Origin: Symbiodinium kawagutii
Taxonomy: Eukaryota > Sar > Dinophyceae > Suessiales > Symbiodiniaceae
Length of the DNA stretch: 64,000 bases
Direction: 5' to 3'
Assembly (NCBI GenBank): GCA_009767595.1
Contig: VSDK01001190.1
Location: 88,904 to 152,903, forward strand
In this document: positions 1-12,781 of the stretch, piece after piece
How the letters are laid out: each line of letters begins with the position of its first letter
Position numbering within the stretch: position 1 is the stretch's first letter
Program-made: the position numbers and the translations under genes
Notes under the pieces: generated by a model
Databases searched by the model: none
Seen by the model: the letters and a program-made list of their open reading frames with translations, nothing else
Told to the model about the DNA's origin: nothing

Positions 1-302
1 CAGCCCAACGTTCATGATGGTCGATGCTGTGGTTCGAACCCCAAAAAGAAGTGGGACGCGGGGTCGGCTCTAGCACAAAACACCACAAGCAATGCTGACC
101 ATCTGATTTTTCCTGTATGGTATTGAAGAGTATCGTATCGTTTACGTAGAGGGGAGTGAGGGAACAGGAGCAGGGTACACGCACATTTGTGACGCATGTA
201 TACACAAGACGAGTCATGTGTAAGGACCCTAGAACCGTTAGAAGAAAACCGTTCACAATACCAAACGATAATGCATATATCTGTATACACAGGTATACAC
301 AG

Positions 303-3300
303 ATGTTGTTGCGCTTTCATGAACGCTTTGTGGTTTCTTCCGCTGCCAAGATCCACCGTCAGGTTTTCAGACTACAGGATGTCGAGCATCCTTTGCAAGG
401 ACCAGCGGAGAGTTTTCGTTTGTTTGGGGACTCGCCAGTGTTCAGTTGTGAAGATGTGGCCATGGGTCACACGCGGAGATCACTGATATGGATGCGTAAG
501 CCTCCAGAGACCAAAAATTCAATCAGATTTGCAGGTCATACACGGAAATAGCTGCGAATTCAAAGCTGCCATTATAAGCAAGAGCCATGCCATCCAGCTA
601 ACTTCACCCCCCAAATCACCCAGTTCTGTACGGACGGCAAGTTTCCATGGCATGGCATTGGTAGAGTCGCCACCGGCAACACCTAGCAGCACAGTCTCCC
701 AGCGGCACAGGCAGATTTCGGTTTTCCCATTCGCTTAGATCACCTGGCGATGAAGTGCGGGAGCTCAAGGGGGTCGGATCCAGCCAACGAGAGGCCCCCA
801 TTGCGGCTAACTTGGTTTTTCACGAGGGTTAAGTAGGGTAACTACTAGGCGAATGGAAGATGGAACCATTGCTACTGTACATGGCTTAGCAACCAACTTA
901 GAACCAGGGTGCCCCACCTTGTTGTCGCAAGATAATCCCAGCTTTGTGCACGACTTTCAGCAGCCCCTGATGGAGATAACAACCAACAATGAGAGAGAAC
1001 CTGATTGTAACTGATGGTGTAGATCCAGCAATTGATAAACCATCCCTAGTCTTACCATAAATAGATGGTGTTTCACCATCAAACATCGGGGTGATATGGA
1101 TCTAGCATTATCAACAGTTGGCGGTCATTGGTTTCATGTGAAGCCTCAAGTGTTAGGAAGCAACACTGTAACGTCATGCATGGAACTGTTCTGATGTACA
1201 AGTGTTGGTGTATCAAAAACTTTGTGTGTACTGGGCACCCATTGCCATGATACATCAGGACTAATCAAAAAGATGAAATTAGATGAAATTAGATACTGTT
1301 AAAATGGGTGATCGAAAAGCATAAAATACGCGTCATTGGCTCAGACCCCTCGTTAGCTCATATCAGTAAGCAGTATTCTCAACTATTACTGCAGGGGTAG
1401 TAATGATCATTCCTAGCCGTTAACTCCAGTTAGCTAATGTTGCTTATAACTCCTCCTTGCAGCAGGAATGATGGGTGTACAACGCCACCAGCTACAGAGC
1501 TGCAAATGTCATGATCGACATATAGGGGAATCTCACTCACTTGCGCCATGGAGGGAGCTAGACATCCTTGTGAACGATGTGAGCGCCATGTTTGTGGACA
1601 TGAATAGATGTTCAGTACGTAGGTCAATGATTAGTTGGTTATGATTAGTTAATGATTATTTGGTTATATTAATCATCAGGTTATGATTGTCAATGATTAA
1701 TGTGTTAGTGCTTGAGAGTGGTTGGTACTCGTAACGTTTGATCTCAGGAAAGGGCTGATCAGCAGGTGCTGCATCCCAGCACTGGATCAGGTTTCGCCGT
1801 AACGCTCTGTACGAGCCAGAGTTCTGCAGTCAGTGTGTGCCTTTCCGTGACGAATTGCTGGCGGATGTGGTGGTTGAAGATGGCTTGTACATGGTTGTAC
1901 CAATCAGGAATCTAAGGTTGCAACGATAAACCAGGATGATGGAAAGGTAAAATCGTTCGCTGGTGGATGTTCCGCTGAGTTTCAGCATGTCAAACTAGCA
2001 AGGGAGCAGTTGCAATGAGAGGTAGTTCATCAGCTCGCTTGTTTTTGCCATGAGTAAGCTACCCACCCACAGGTTTGCTCACAACTCCCATTAGCTATGC
2101 ATAGTTGGGGGTTTCTCATAATAAGGACCCCAAAAAAATGTCTGGTTTATTACTATAAATGCTCAAGAAAAGGATGATTTGGGGGTACCCCTATTTTGCC
2201 AGTTGGGTTTGATACTCATTGGTTCTTGGCGGGGTACCATTGCAGCGTCTTAGCTGGAACCTTCCGTGAATCGGAGTACACCGTGGGTTGCCCCACTGTG
2301 GGCTGGAGAATTGCACATTGTGCAACCCCCAGAGTTAACAAAAGCCTTAATAGCCCTCACAACCAACCATTACCCTGTCTGAATCATCATCACCTATGAT
2401 TGTGACCAATTGACTGGTATATAAGGTGGGCTACAGGAGTTTTACAGAGCTACATTGTTCACCCTACAACCATAACATCAACCATGGTGAATTCTACACC
2501 ATGGGGTTCTCGCTGAGCTTGGCGACCTTGGTTGGGGCCAGTTGTTGATCCCGATGCAGGAATTCTTAACTTAGTTTACAGCTGGGCAACTATCAGCTGC
2601 TAATCATTTGTATGCCATCTCTAAGATCACAGTTGCATTGCTAGCGTAGTTCAAGCTGACTGACTTGAGATAGCATGACATCATCAGCAGCCGTAGATTC
2701 GTGATCCCTGCGGGGACATCGCAGCTTGTACCCACGGCACCATGTCAACACCCATGACCTGCCCCATGTGTCAGGTGTTTCGCACCAGAAAGCTGAAGCC
2801 TCAGATTCACGGCGAGAGAAGGGCCGATCCATATTGCCATACACATGCAACCAGCTGGGCGGTAGTGACATATACAGCTGGATGGTATGATAAGAGTGCA
2901 AGGGATCACTAGGATGGTGATATACTGGCTCATTGATGGTGATATACTAGACAACTGAAGGACGGGAATGATTAAGTTATGGTAAAGAACTATGCACTAG
3001 GAACCAAAATGCAAGATTGCGATACTGGCATCAAAGAAACTATACTTTTCGGGCTGCAAATCACCAGCTGTTCAAGGTAGACTAGGGGACGGTTCATTGA
3101 TATGGATCCTAAATTGCTCATGGATGAAAGCCTTTTGTTGGTGTCGGACATCATATGAAGTCTATCTACATAACATTTAAAGTCATGATTAAGATTAGAT
3201 ATAGGAACTGAACCCACTGACTACTATGTCATGTGTGGATACAATTCAGATATCATCAAGATACATATATATATATATATGTATGTATATTATGCATATA

Positions 3301-6300
3301 TACATGATACTGATATATGTCTTATCCCTAGATATTTGATGCACACCTACAGCCATGTCTAGTAATCCCTAACGTCGCTTGGTCATAAGGCCACAGCTGG
3401 TTGACACAGCCAGCTGCGCGTCTTCCTCGCTGAGGCCCAAATGTACATATCTCATCACTGCTGGTGGCAAGGCTGGAGCGTCGATAGCTGAAACGCTAAG
3501 ACTTATTGAATCCAGTGGTGGGTATTCATGTGATGGTTACCAACCACTGGTTGGTAGTTGGTAGTAGCCATTATCATCAATCAGCAATTGGTCAGTAAGT
3601 TACATTGGTGGAACTAATCGCGGTATAGGAGTGAGTAGTCGTACTATTTGGCATGGCTAATCGCTAACAATCTATCCCAGTACTTATGTTAATTAGCTCC
3701 TTACAACTAGCAGTTCACCAAACATATGGAGCTACTGATTCCCCATATGACCAATGGTTTGACCAAAGGATCGTGGCTCACCCATGTCTTTCATGGCAGG
3801 CTGTTCACCGACATCTTGTTGATAGTGCCTGGTGTTCAACCATCCCGGTCATTGAGGCTTCTTCTTTGTTTAGTCAACTTTCTCCGAGCAAGATGGAGAA
3901 TTTGCTCTCAAACCTGGAGACCATGCCGGATTCGATTCCGTTTTGCGAACGCCGAAAGGACGCTTCCGGAAACAGACCAGTGCCTGCGGAGGACATCTAG
4001 GTGAAAGAAAATTGAAAGGCTCGTTCCAGCTGAGTTGGAAGGGCATTAGGTCCTTAACAGGGAAAGGTCTTGGACGTTTGAGGCTATGCTCGGTGAAATC
4101 CAATCCCATGTTGAACACTCCACCGGCAACCGCATCAAAGTGGTCAACACCCAAGGACTCGATGATCCTCACGGACGAGCTGATGACCCCATGGATGTTG
4201 GAGCCTTGGGGAAGCAAAAGGGCAAAGGCGCAACTTGCATCTCTTTCTGAGGCTCAGCTCGGACGGCGTGGCAACGACAAGAATAATCTTGGTGGCAACG
4301 CCAACGGCGATCATTATCGACCGAGAAGTCACTTCGCAAAGTGCCACCCCAGACTTGGCGCACAGAGCGCAAGAGGTTGCGTTGTGGCTTCCGCCGCTGC
4401 ACGAGACTGCCACTGCTTCCGCACGGGCGCAGCAGGCGACGGCAAATTTGGAGTGGTCTTTGCAATCCCTGCTCTTCAGGGGCGACCGGTTCCTACGCTT
4501 GGGTCTACAATCAAGATGGAAAAGGACAACAGCCAGGAATGAGGTGATTTATACTTGGCCATCACTTAACCACTAGTAGACCATTAAGTAACCATGGGCT
4601 CGCCAATCATTGTCAACCATTAACCACGAACCTTTGCTCAACCACTATCCTCGCATCATCCACCAAGTGTTTCCGACGTTGGGTGTGTCTCCCTGGCAGG
4701 TCTCTATCAGCGGGTTGCGGACCATGGACGATGTGCGACAGGCCGGGGCGTGTGGAGTTCGCAGTGGTTGATGCTATTGTTTTGGGTGATCCGCAATCAC
4801 CAAAAAAAATAATTGGTACATCAACATCCCAAGACTTGTCTGGCGATGTATGGTTGATATGGCTCGATTAGCCATCAATCAACGATTCCGATTGATGGTT
4901 GATATGTGTTGAGGTTGATTAACCTATTGTGGTAAAACTACCCAATGCTTCATGGATGATCCAACCAATGGGTAATTAGCTGGTGCATGGTCAATATTCG
5001 GGTACAAGAATCAACAAGAATAGGGGATACACCTGTACCGATGCTGAGCAATCACCTAAAAGTAGGTATACAGGTCAACATCCCAATAGTTCGACTATTT
5101 TGGCCATCTATGAGATGTTTAGCACGGTTAAATGGTATTTGCCCACAGCCATATTGCTGTAACCATTGAGCACGAAAGGGTAACAAGTTTCATGCTTCTT
5201 GTTCCTGCCGTCCTTTGCCCTTGACCTTTCATACCTTGTCTTTTGTGTTTTGTTCCTTGTTTCTTTATGTCCGTTTCGTACCCTTGCCCTTGACCCTGTC
5301 CTTTGCAACCTGCTGCGGTGTCTGTTCGTTTCGTTTCAGTGACTTTCGGATTCCTCTTGTCCGTGAACAGGCCCTGACGCGCGCCTACTTTGTCTTTCGC
5401 GAATTCAGGACCTGGGGTGACCATCCAGGTGTACCATGGGCCATGGATAACTCCTCGGTATAGCCGTCATTGGGAGCCATCATTGTGGATTGGTGGTACC
5501 AAACATGGGTGTCTAAAAACCATCATCCCAAAAATCTGATGATAGAACTGTGCGCTCACCAGCGAAACTGCATGACAGATTCCTGTCCGTACAGCATCCC
5601 AAATTTGGGACGTGCAAATGACGTGCGGTTTCCTTAAGTTATACCGATACGGGCAATCATCCTTTCGCAAGATGAGTCTACAAAGAAACACACATCATCA
5701 TTCACGGTCATTTACCGCTTGACATTCATCATCACATTGACTACGATATTGACTATACCATTTATCACATTGACATTAATCATCACATTAATCATAATGG
5801 TAGTCATTCACGGTCATTTATCACCACCATTCTCCTTGGCCATGACTGCTACCACAGTCGATTCCCATAGCTCTTCTCCATCGCTGACTCGCCAGGACTT
5901 GAACGATGCCATCGCACTTGACAAAAGCGTAGCTACGCTGTGCAGCAGGTTGTGGGTGTCATGTTTTTGTTGTGCTTGGTGGTGTCATGGAATGATGGTT
6001 GATGATGCTTCAGTGGTGGTCAACTAAGTGGTGGTCAACTAGTGGTTTACTATTGGTTGATCATCTCAATGTTGGTTACTGGTGGTTCATGCTGCTGAAT
6101 GATAGTTGGTTGCACTGAAGGATGGTTCTTGGTGACGGTTCATTGAAGGTGAATAACACTCGATACTGATCGTTGGTAGTCCCTGAATGTGGTCATGTTT
6201 TCCAGGGACGTTCATGGTGCTTGCAGTGCAGACCAGGCATTATCATGATCATGATCTGAAATCCTGTCATTTGCTGGCCAGTTTAGTTGGAAGAACCAAA

Positions 6301-7231
6301 TCCATTACGATAACTAATAGTTGGTTGGTAACTGGGAATGATTGCCCAATGGAGGAATGATTTTTGGGATGGGTTAGATCCACCAACCGATAGTGGTGTA
6401 CTCCAACGCACTTTAGTTGGCAGGATTTGGAACCCTAAATGCGTTAAATCGATACGCTCAAGACTACGTGTTCAAATACCTTCCCGGGAGGCACCCGAAA
6501 ATGAATGCCTAGTAGCGCCTTGTCAATGGTAGTTCATGACCCCAAGTAGTCAATGGGCTGATAGCAGTCTAGTGAAAAAGCATGAACCATCTCTGGCATC
6601 TGGTCTATCCTTGTGGTTGATTGTCATCCTTGGATAAGCAATGTAGTCAATCTTGCTGACCGGCTACTCAAATCGACTGCTCATTATCCAGTTCATTACA
6701 ACTTACGAATCACCATTCGAGGTGAACAACATGGCTATAGATTGTTGACATCGTGGACCAGCTTGTTTCCATTGAGCAGCTTACCAACCAGCTCATTGCA
6801 ATTCATGAATCAAGAACAGGACTTAATACCAGCGTCATCCACTCTTCTTGCTTATCATGGTTAGTTTTAAGTCAGCGTACTTACCAAGCGTCGTCACTGA
6901 ATTAGCGGTTGATGCCTGAATTTGGCTTCACGTTGTTCGACCCAATCATGTGATATGCTCATAGTGGCACCATATCAATAGGATATGTCAACCATATAAC
7001 TGATAGAGATGGCAGCAATGAACATATCCTCTATCAGTTGGAGATGGAAATATGGGCTTATATAGGATATACCAGTTGGATGTGATGGAAATACGGGCTA
7101 ACACATATACATTTACATATACATATACATATATATATATACATATACATATACATATACATACATATATATATACAATCTTTAAATTGACATATATGTA
7201 CATATACATACATATACATATATATATATAT

Positions 7232-7265
<34 letters not shown>

Positions 7266-7448
7266 CTACATATATATCTCGTAGGATCTACCAGCTGCCA
7301 TGAAAGCCGTAGGATCTTTCAACAGTTGCAGTCGGGGTCAGCGGTACCCCGCTGCGACATCCCCTGGATGGGCCTCAGCCGTGAACTGCTCAACGGGCCG
7401 GGCACTACCCGCGGGACGCACGGTGGTGCCGCGGCGAGGCGAGGCTTG
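303..7448 (+). CDS. Unidentified multi-exon gene, partial model
   Basis: Exon islands that chain by phase: 303-495 (begins ATG directly after CAG; donor GTAAGC), 1463-1578 (donor GTGAGC), 1780-1916, 3435-3517, then after an unresolved stretch 4252-4543, 4700-4766, 5858-5948 and 7332-7448. Recognisable pieces are FRLQDVEHPLQGPAESFRLF, WRELDILVND, RFRRNALYEPEFCSQC, LITAGGKAGASIAETLRLIE, QATANLEWSLQSLLFRGDRF, VSISGLRTMDDVRQAGACGV and LTRQDLNDAIALDKSVATLC. Most acceptors have a pyrimidine tract before AG. No domain was recognised. The link between 3517 and 4252 is not resolved, and more than one gene may be present. The ATG at 303 could be a true start or an internal Met, because it lies immediately behind a splice or trans-splice acceptor. 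Confidence 0.4.
2742..2912 (+). CDS. Small ORF with a Cys/His cluster, possible zinc-binding peptide
   Basis: A 56-codon frame from ATG to TAG. It starts MSTPMTCPMC and continues with a basic stretch (FRTRKLKPQIHGERR) and CHTH, so C-x2-C is followed by C-x-H-x-H spacing that could bind one zinc ion. It may be a stand-alone small protein or an internal exon: CAG just before GTGTTTCGC at 2793 could be an acceptor. A longer antisense frame exists but has no recognisable motif. It is not needed by the phase chain of the surrounding exons, so its status is uncertain. Confidence 0.3.
   Translation: MSTPMTCPMCQVFRTRKLKPQIHGERRADPYCHTHATSWAVVTYTAGWYDKSARDH
3726..4000 (+). CDS. Exon-like open region of uncertain frame
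   Basis: Three overlapping frames stay open here. The most protein-like reads SSLFSQLSPSKMENLLSNLE and ends in the TAG at 3998, just before a GTGAAAG donor-like site, so an exon in this frame would have to stop earlier, perhaps at a GA donor near 3990. A minus-strand frame across 3870-4217 is also open. Coding potential seems real, but strand and frame are unresolved. Confidence 0.25.
7100..7266. repeat. Compound microsatellite (ATACAT)n, (AT)n, (GATA)n
   Basis: Alternating purine-pyrimidine ATACAT and AT repeats pass into about nine GATA units at 7231-7266. The repeat ends roughly 65 bp before the exon at 7332, inside the intron. The open frames over it (TYTYTYI and its complement) are artefacts of the repeat. 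Confidence 0.95.
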
Positions 7449-8400
7449 GTGAAGTTGGAATGGTTGAAAATTAGTGAATAACAATGGTTAACCAACAATT
7501 AGTGGCTAATAACCAACAATTAGTGGTCAATTAGTAAATTAACCATGGTTATTAATCAACTATTAGTGGCTAACTATGGTTGATCAATGGATTGTTATTA
7601 GTGGATAGCAATGGTGGTTAGCTGATGGATAACAATTAGTGGTTAACTATAATTAGTGCTTGAAAATTAGTGGATAACAGCTTGATTAACTAATAGTGGT
7701 TGATAATTAGTGGATAACAACGGTGGATAATCAACAATTAGTGGTTGACTATGGTCATTAATGGTTATTAACAATTGATGGTTGATGATGGTCATATGGT
7801 TGATCATAGTGGTTGATGATTAACAACTGGTGGTTAACTAGGGTTAATCAATGGTTATTAATTAGTGGATAGCAGTGGTGGTTAATTGATGGATAGCAAC
7901 GGTGTTTAATCACAGTTGACAGATAGCAATGGCAGTTAACCAAGGTGGTCAATATTTGGTGGTCAAAAATGGTGGTCAATCAGCAACAATGGATGAACTG
8001 ATAATGGGAAATGATCGTTGGTAACTAGTGGCGTTTGACCGTTCATATTAGCTACGAATGGCGAACAATCGGGATGCTTAAATTTCCATATGTTTTCTGG
8101 CAAAATTAAGCATATCTAGGAACAAAAGATATTTTGCCAAAGCCAACAACTATCTCAATCCTCATTGGTTGTGCTGATTTTCCAACAAATACCTAAATTG
8201 ACAGATATCTAAGATATCAATATTTGGTTGAATCATACTCCAGTGTCGACCCACCTGAGAGTGGCCGCCAAGAATTGGTACATAACCCCCAGTTGGCCAA
8301 CTTAGGTCATAACTAGGGTAACTACTAGTTCTCGTAAGTATGGTAGTTTCTCAAGTCCTAGGGGACCCCAAATATAGATGGTTTATTATTGAACATGCAT
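7449..8400. repeat. Intron or spacer of degenerate GGTTGAT-type words
   Basis: About 550 bp made almost wholly of variants of GGTTGATGATGG, TTAGTGGATAAC and GGTTAACCA in one orientation, followed by more ordinary sequence. No open frame of note occurs. A short exon candidate with CVDPPESGRQEL lies at 8244-8278, between an AG acceptor and a GTACAT donor. Confidence 0.7.
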
Positions 8401-8403
8401 CAG

Positions 8404-11400
8404 AATCCACGGATCGCTGATGGCACCTCTCCTGATCATCGGTGTCGTGGATCCATCGGTGGCCACGTCTGCCACTGGTGGATCTGCCGATCTGCGCATG
8501 GTCCAGGCCGGCACACCGGGCATTTTTGACCGCAGCATGGGCCTAGGACTCAGCGGGTGACCGTGCGTGGTGCCATGTGGCAGCAGCTGGTGGGGCCAGA
8601 TGGGGCTGACTCTCATGTCATAGGGCTATGAATCAAGCCGTTAACCAACCAGCAATGGGGGATACCCTCTGGTGAACTAACATGGCAATGGAAAATCCAC
8701 CATAAATGGATGATTTCCTAGGGTTTTCCTAACAAAAATGGTGGATCTTCCATTGCCATGTTAGTTCACCAGAGGGGAACAACCAACAATTTCATAGGGA
8801 AAACGAGCTGGTTAATGATAGGGGAACCAGGAGTACAGGGTGAACTGACCCATTGCCGCAACCAAAAAATTGATGGCTTATCATTAGAAATATGGATGAT
8901 ATTAGATGATTTGGCTCAAAATATGGTTTGCAAAAACTGGATAATATTTAATAATTTGGGGGGTCCCCTATTCTTAGAAACACCCAGATATGTGTTGGCC
9001 AATAGGGTGGAGAGATTAATGGTGCCAATGGGTAACCACCATTATAAACACTGCTATCACTGATAGTGTCAATCAACAAGCATCGTGGTTAATGGCCGAT
9101 GTGTGTTTCCCGTCAATCTCCAGTATAGTGTTGCCGTCGACAAGGCCCTTGACCCCAGCGGCCACCTGCATATCATCCATTTTACTCTAGGTGGCTGTTC
9201 ACAGCTCTTCCCTTCATGTTTGGCATTTAGCACGGAAGACTGCATCATGATACCGAAGACGACACAAGGAAGCTCCACAGCATCAAAATTAAGGATGGTC
9301 ACATAGCGAACCGCTGACAAAGGAAGAGATCACCAGCCTTTGATCCGTCATTGGATCATTGTCTTCGGTGGTCAGGCAGACCAGACCAGACTTGGCTTAT
9401 CGTGTTTCCAGCTTGCAATAGTCCATGAAGGGTGCCACTGTTGCAACCCTTGTGTAAGGACGAAGCGTTGTGTCTAGCCACGCCGACAGAATACCGAAGT
9501 GAAGTTGCGATTCCCATGGAAACTCATCATCTGTGTTCTTACAGTGACGGATGCGTCATTTTGTGGCGAGGCTGGATTCAAGAGCCAGCAGGGCCGTTCC
9601 CACTTTCTCACAGAAGTAAGTGATGCACAACCACCGCTGATTGATGGGAGACCATTCCTGGTTATGGCCAGGGGCACGGACCTTGCTTGTGCCCTCGCTT
9701 GTCCACAAGAGGAAGTCCTCCAATTTGGCTGGTTGGAAAGTGAGGTGATCTCAATGACCACAGGAGGCATATTCTTTTACTCAAAATATCAATCTTCGAA
9801 TCAAACAGTTATCAAGTGGTGTTTCATATCATGATCAACCATCATAAAAGCCATTGTCATCATGATTGATTATTACTCAACCCATCCTCACTGACTATGT
9901 CATTGACCATTCCAATGCCATTTGTGTTGACCAATCTCAACCATTGACCCAGCAATGTACATCTCCCTCAACGGCCCAGCAATGTATATCTCCCTGTCAT
10001 GAGGCAAGCGTGCGGCGCCGAAGCAGGTGGGGCGGCCGCTCGGGTGGCCATCAACCCAGGAACAGCTTGGCTGGTCACCAGCAACGATTGGAATCCGAGC
10101 TCTGTTGAGAGCCAATCATGGAGCTACCAGCAGTTGGTTGCCAATGATTTTTGATTGGGATCAATGAAATCAATGAAATCAATGATCCATGGTGGATAAG
10201 ATGGTACAACGCAGCTGATATGAATCAGATCATGGGTACCACCAACCAATATTGGTGACTAGAACACAGAATTGTTGATGGAAGAAGTCAATCCAGCTAC
10301 CACTATTGATAGAACCAACCAAGCTTGGGATACCTTCGTCTAGCTGGTCGTTCCAGGAGTATTGTCTCCAGCTTGTTGCAGCGACATGTCACAGGATCCC
10401 GCAAGTGCCAAGAAAGCCAAGAAGGCCATCCTGAAGCGCCGACTGCCACGTGGTTGGACACGGATGAAGATTCCCATCAGTATCATCAGTAAGGCATGGG
10501 TCATCCATGGTTAAACTGGGAAGCATTGCTTGGTCGTTGGCAGGACGTACCAACAATCAGACGTTGGCTGATTTCTCTTTGTTCGGGGATGGTCAGCAAT
10601 CTATGAATAGAATTATGTATGCGAATTCTGGTGGGTGGTTTTCAACATGTTTTATTTTCGCTGGTAGAATATGAACAAATGGTTGGTTGACTGATATTTT
10701 TCATAGGGATGGTTCAACCACCAACCAGATGTCCATTTAAGTAAGTTCATCTATTAGATCATGAGAATCACCCCCTTTGTTTTTCTATGAGCTTGACCAT
10801 GGCTTCCAGATCAAGTTTCAAGCAGCAACCTGATGAACCACCCAAGGGACCGCGAAGACATGGATGGTACGAAGTGACTCCAGTCAGCTGCCATGACTAT
10901 AAAAGCAGTTGACTTACTTTGTGTGTCGTTTAATCAGTTCACTATAGAATACCCTATCATGCAACCTACTGAAATAACTTTTGCTATAGCTTTGTACCAA
11001 TGTACATTTACATACATCCTGCTCTCTCTTGTGGATCCTGAACAGCTCTTCCGGTTTCCCCTGCCATTTTGACTTCAGAACTTGCGTTTCGAACTTGTTA
11101 AGCATCGGCTACAAACCGTTGCCAACCATTCAGCCATTAATTGAGCATTCTATAACGGTCCATTTCCTGAGTATCAAGTCAGCATTGCTAGTCATCATCA
11201 TCTATGAATTTGAAAAGAACATCATTGTCTTTTCGCTAAAAATTTTATGAACCACTATGAACAACACCATTATGAACCATGATTGGCCAACAGTGACCAC
11301 CATTCGTTGCCACTCTTCGCCAGCACAATTCGACATGGGACAGCCGCCATTCGCCGCAGGAAGAGCAGCCGGCCGCAACAGTTGGGACCTGAGAGCCGTT

Positions 11401-12166
11401 CAGCGTTGTGCAGTCGCCTGGAAGGTCAATGGCCAACATTGCTCGAAAATGATGGCTCATGGTGGCTAATGGATGATGGTTATTAACTAAGGTCAATGGA
11501 TGGTTCATGATTCTTAATGGTGGTTATTTTTTTAACAAAATGATGGATTTGGTTGATTTTAGCTGAAAGAAGGTGAACAGTGTTGATTATAGTCTTCTTC
11601 TGTTAGCTCAACTGACTGAAAGATGGTGAACGGCTAAGTTAACAGAAAAAGATCATGGCCAACAATAATGGTTGATGATGGTTGACTATGCTTGAGGGGC
11701 TCTTGAGTTTGAAACAGTGGTTAGTGGTGGATTCAGTAGGGTTCGTGTCAGTGGTCCGTTTTTATCAGGCTTTATTGTCACATGCAGTTCTCGTTGAAGA
11801 GCTGTGGTAATGTCAGCATCCTGGTTCATCTGATGGTAGCAAGGTTGATTGAGCTTGACCAGTTCAACTTCAAATCGGGACAATGCATATGCATGTTTCT
11901 CAACAAAGGAGACCCCCAAAACATCATATATTGGTCACCAGGACCATCATTTCATCGATTCACTAGGAAGATGATTAGGCATTCGTCATCCTTGACCATC
12001 CTTAAGTATTTTGACTATCCTTAACCATTACTTAGCCATCATCAACTATCACTTAATCATCATTAATAACCATCATTAACCATCATGTCCCATAACCATC
12101 ATTAACCCACATTTCCCACAATCATTTCCCACAGTCATGATCATCATCACCATCATCGTCATCATC

Positions 12167-12198
<32 letters not shown>

Positions 12199-12730
12199 CA
12201 TCATCATCATGAACCAACCATCATCAGCATCATCCTCAGCCCTGAATCCATCCATCAAGTGCCATGATTTCTCGCTGAGGAGCCTGCGCCGAAGGCCAAG
12301 GGAAAGGCGGGCCGGGCTATCGGCGAGCGAACTCGGTGCCCGGTTCGCGTTGAGGGAAAAACCTTTGGGAAAGGGTCACTGGAGGATCACCATCACCAGA
12401 AGGCAAATCACCAATTGTTGATGGATGAATGGCTAGTGGTGATAATCTTTTGATATCAATGATGGTGATCAATGGTAGATGTTCATGAATGGTTGATATC
12501 AATGGTTTATCATTCATCAAATGGTTTTTTTGAATAGTTGATATCAATGGTAGATGGTTAATGGTAAAATCTTAGACATGGTTGCCATTGTCCATGGTCA
12601 GGTTCTGGCAGAGGCTATGATCATCATTCGGAATGCCAACAGGATTTTTGACAGCCATGGCCATTTCACCAATAAGTGCTGCTGCGGTGCTGGTTCTTTG
12701 GACACACGAAAAGCTCCAATGTCCGCCTTC

Positions 12731-12781
<51 letters not shown>

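Noticed and set aside
28..42. B-box-like GGTTCGAACCCC suggesting a tRNA gene
   Set aside because: The motif is palindromic; no acceptor stem, A box or anticodon arm fits on either strand.
6430..6500. Possible tRNA with GTTCAAATACC T-loop
   Set aside because: The stems around the loop do not pair and no D or anticodon arm can be drawn.
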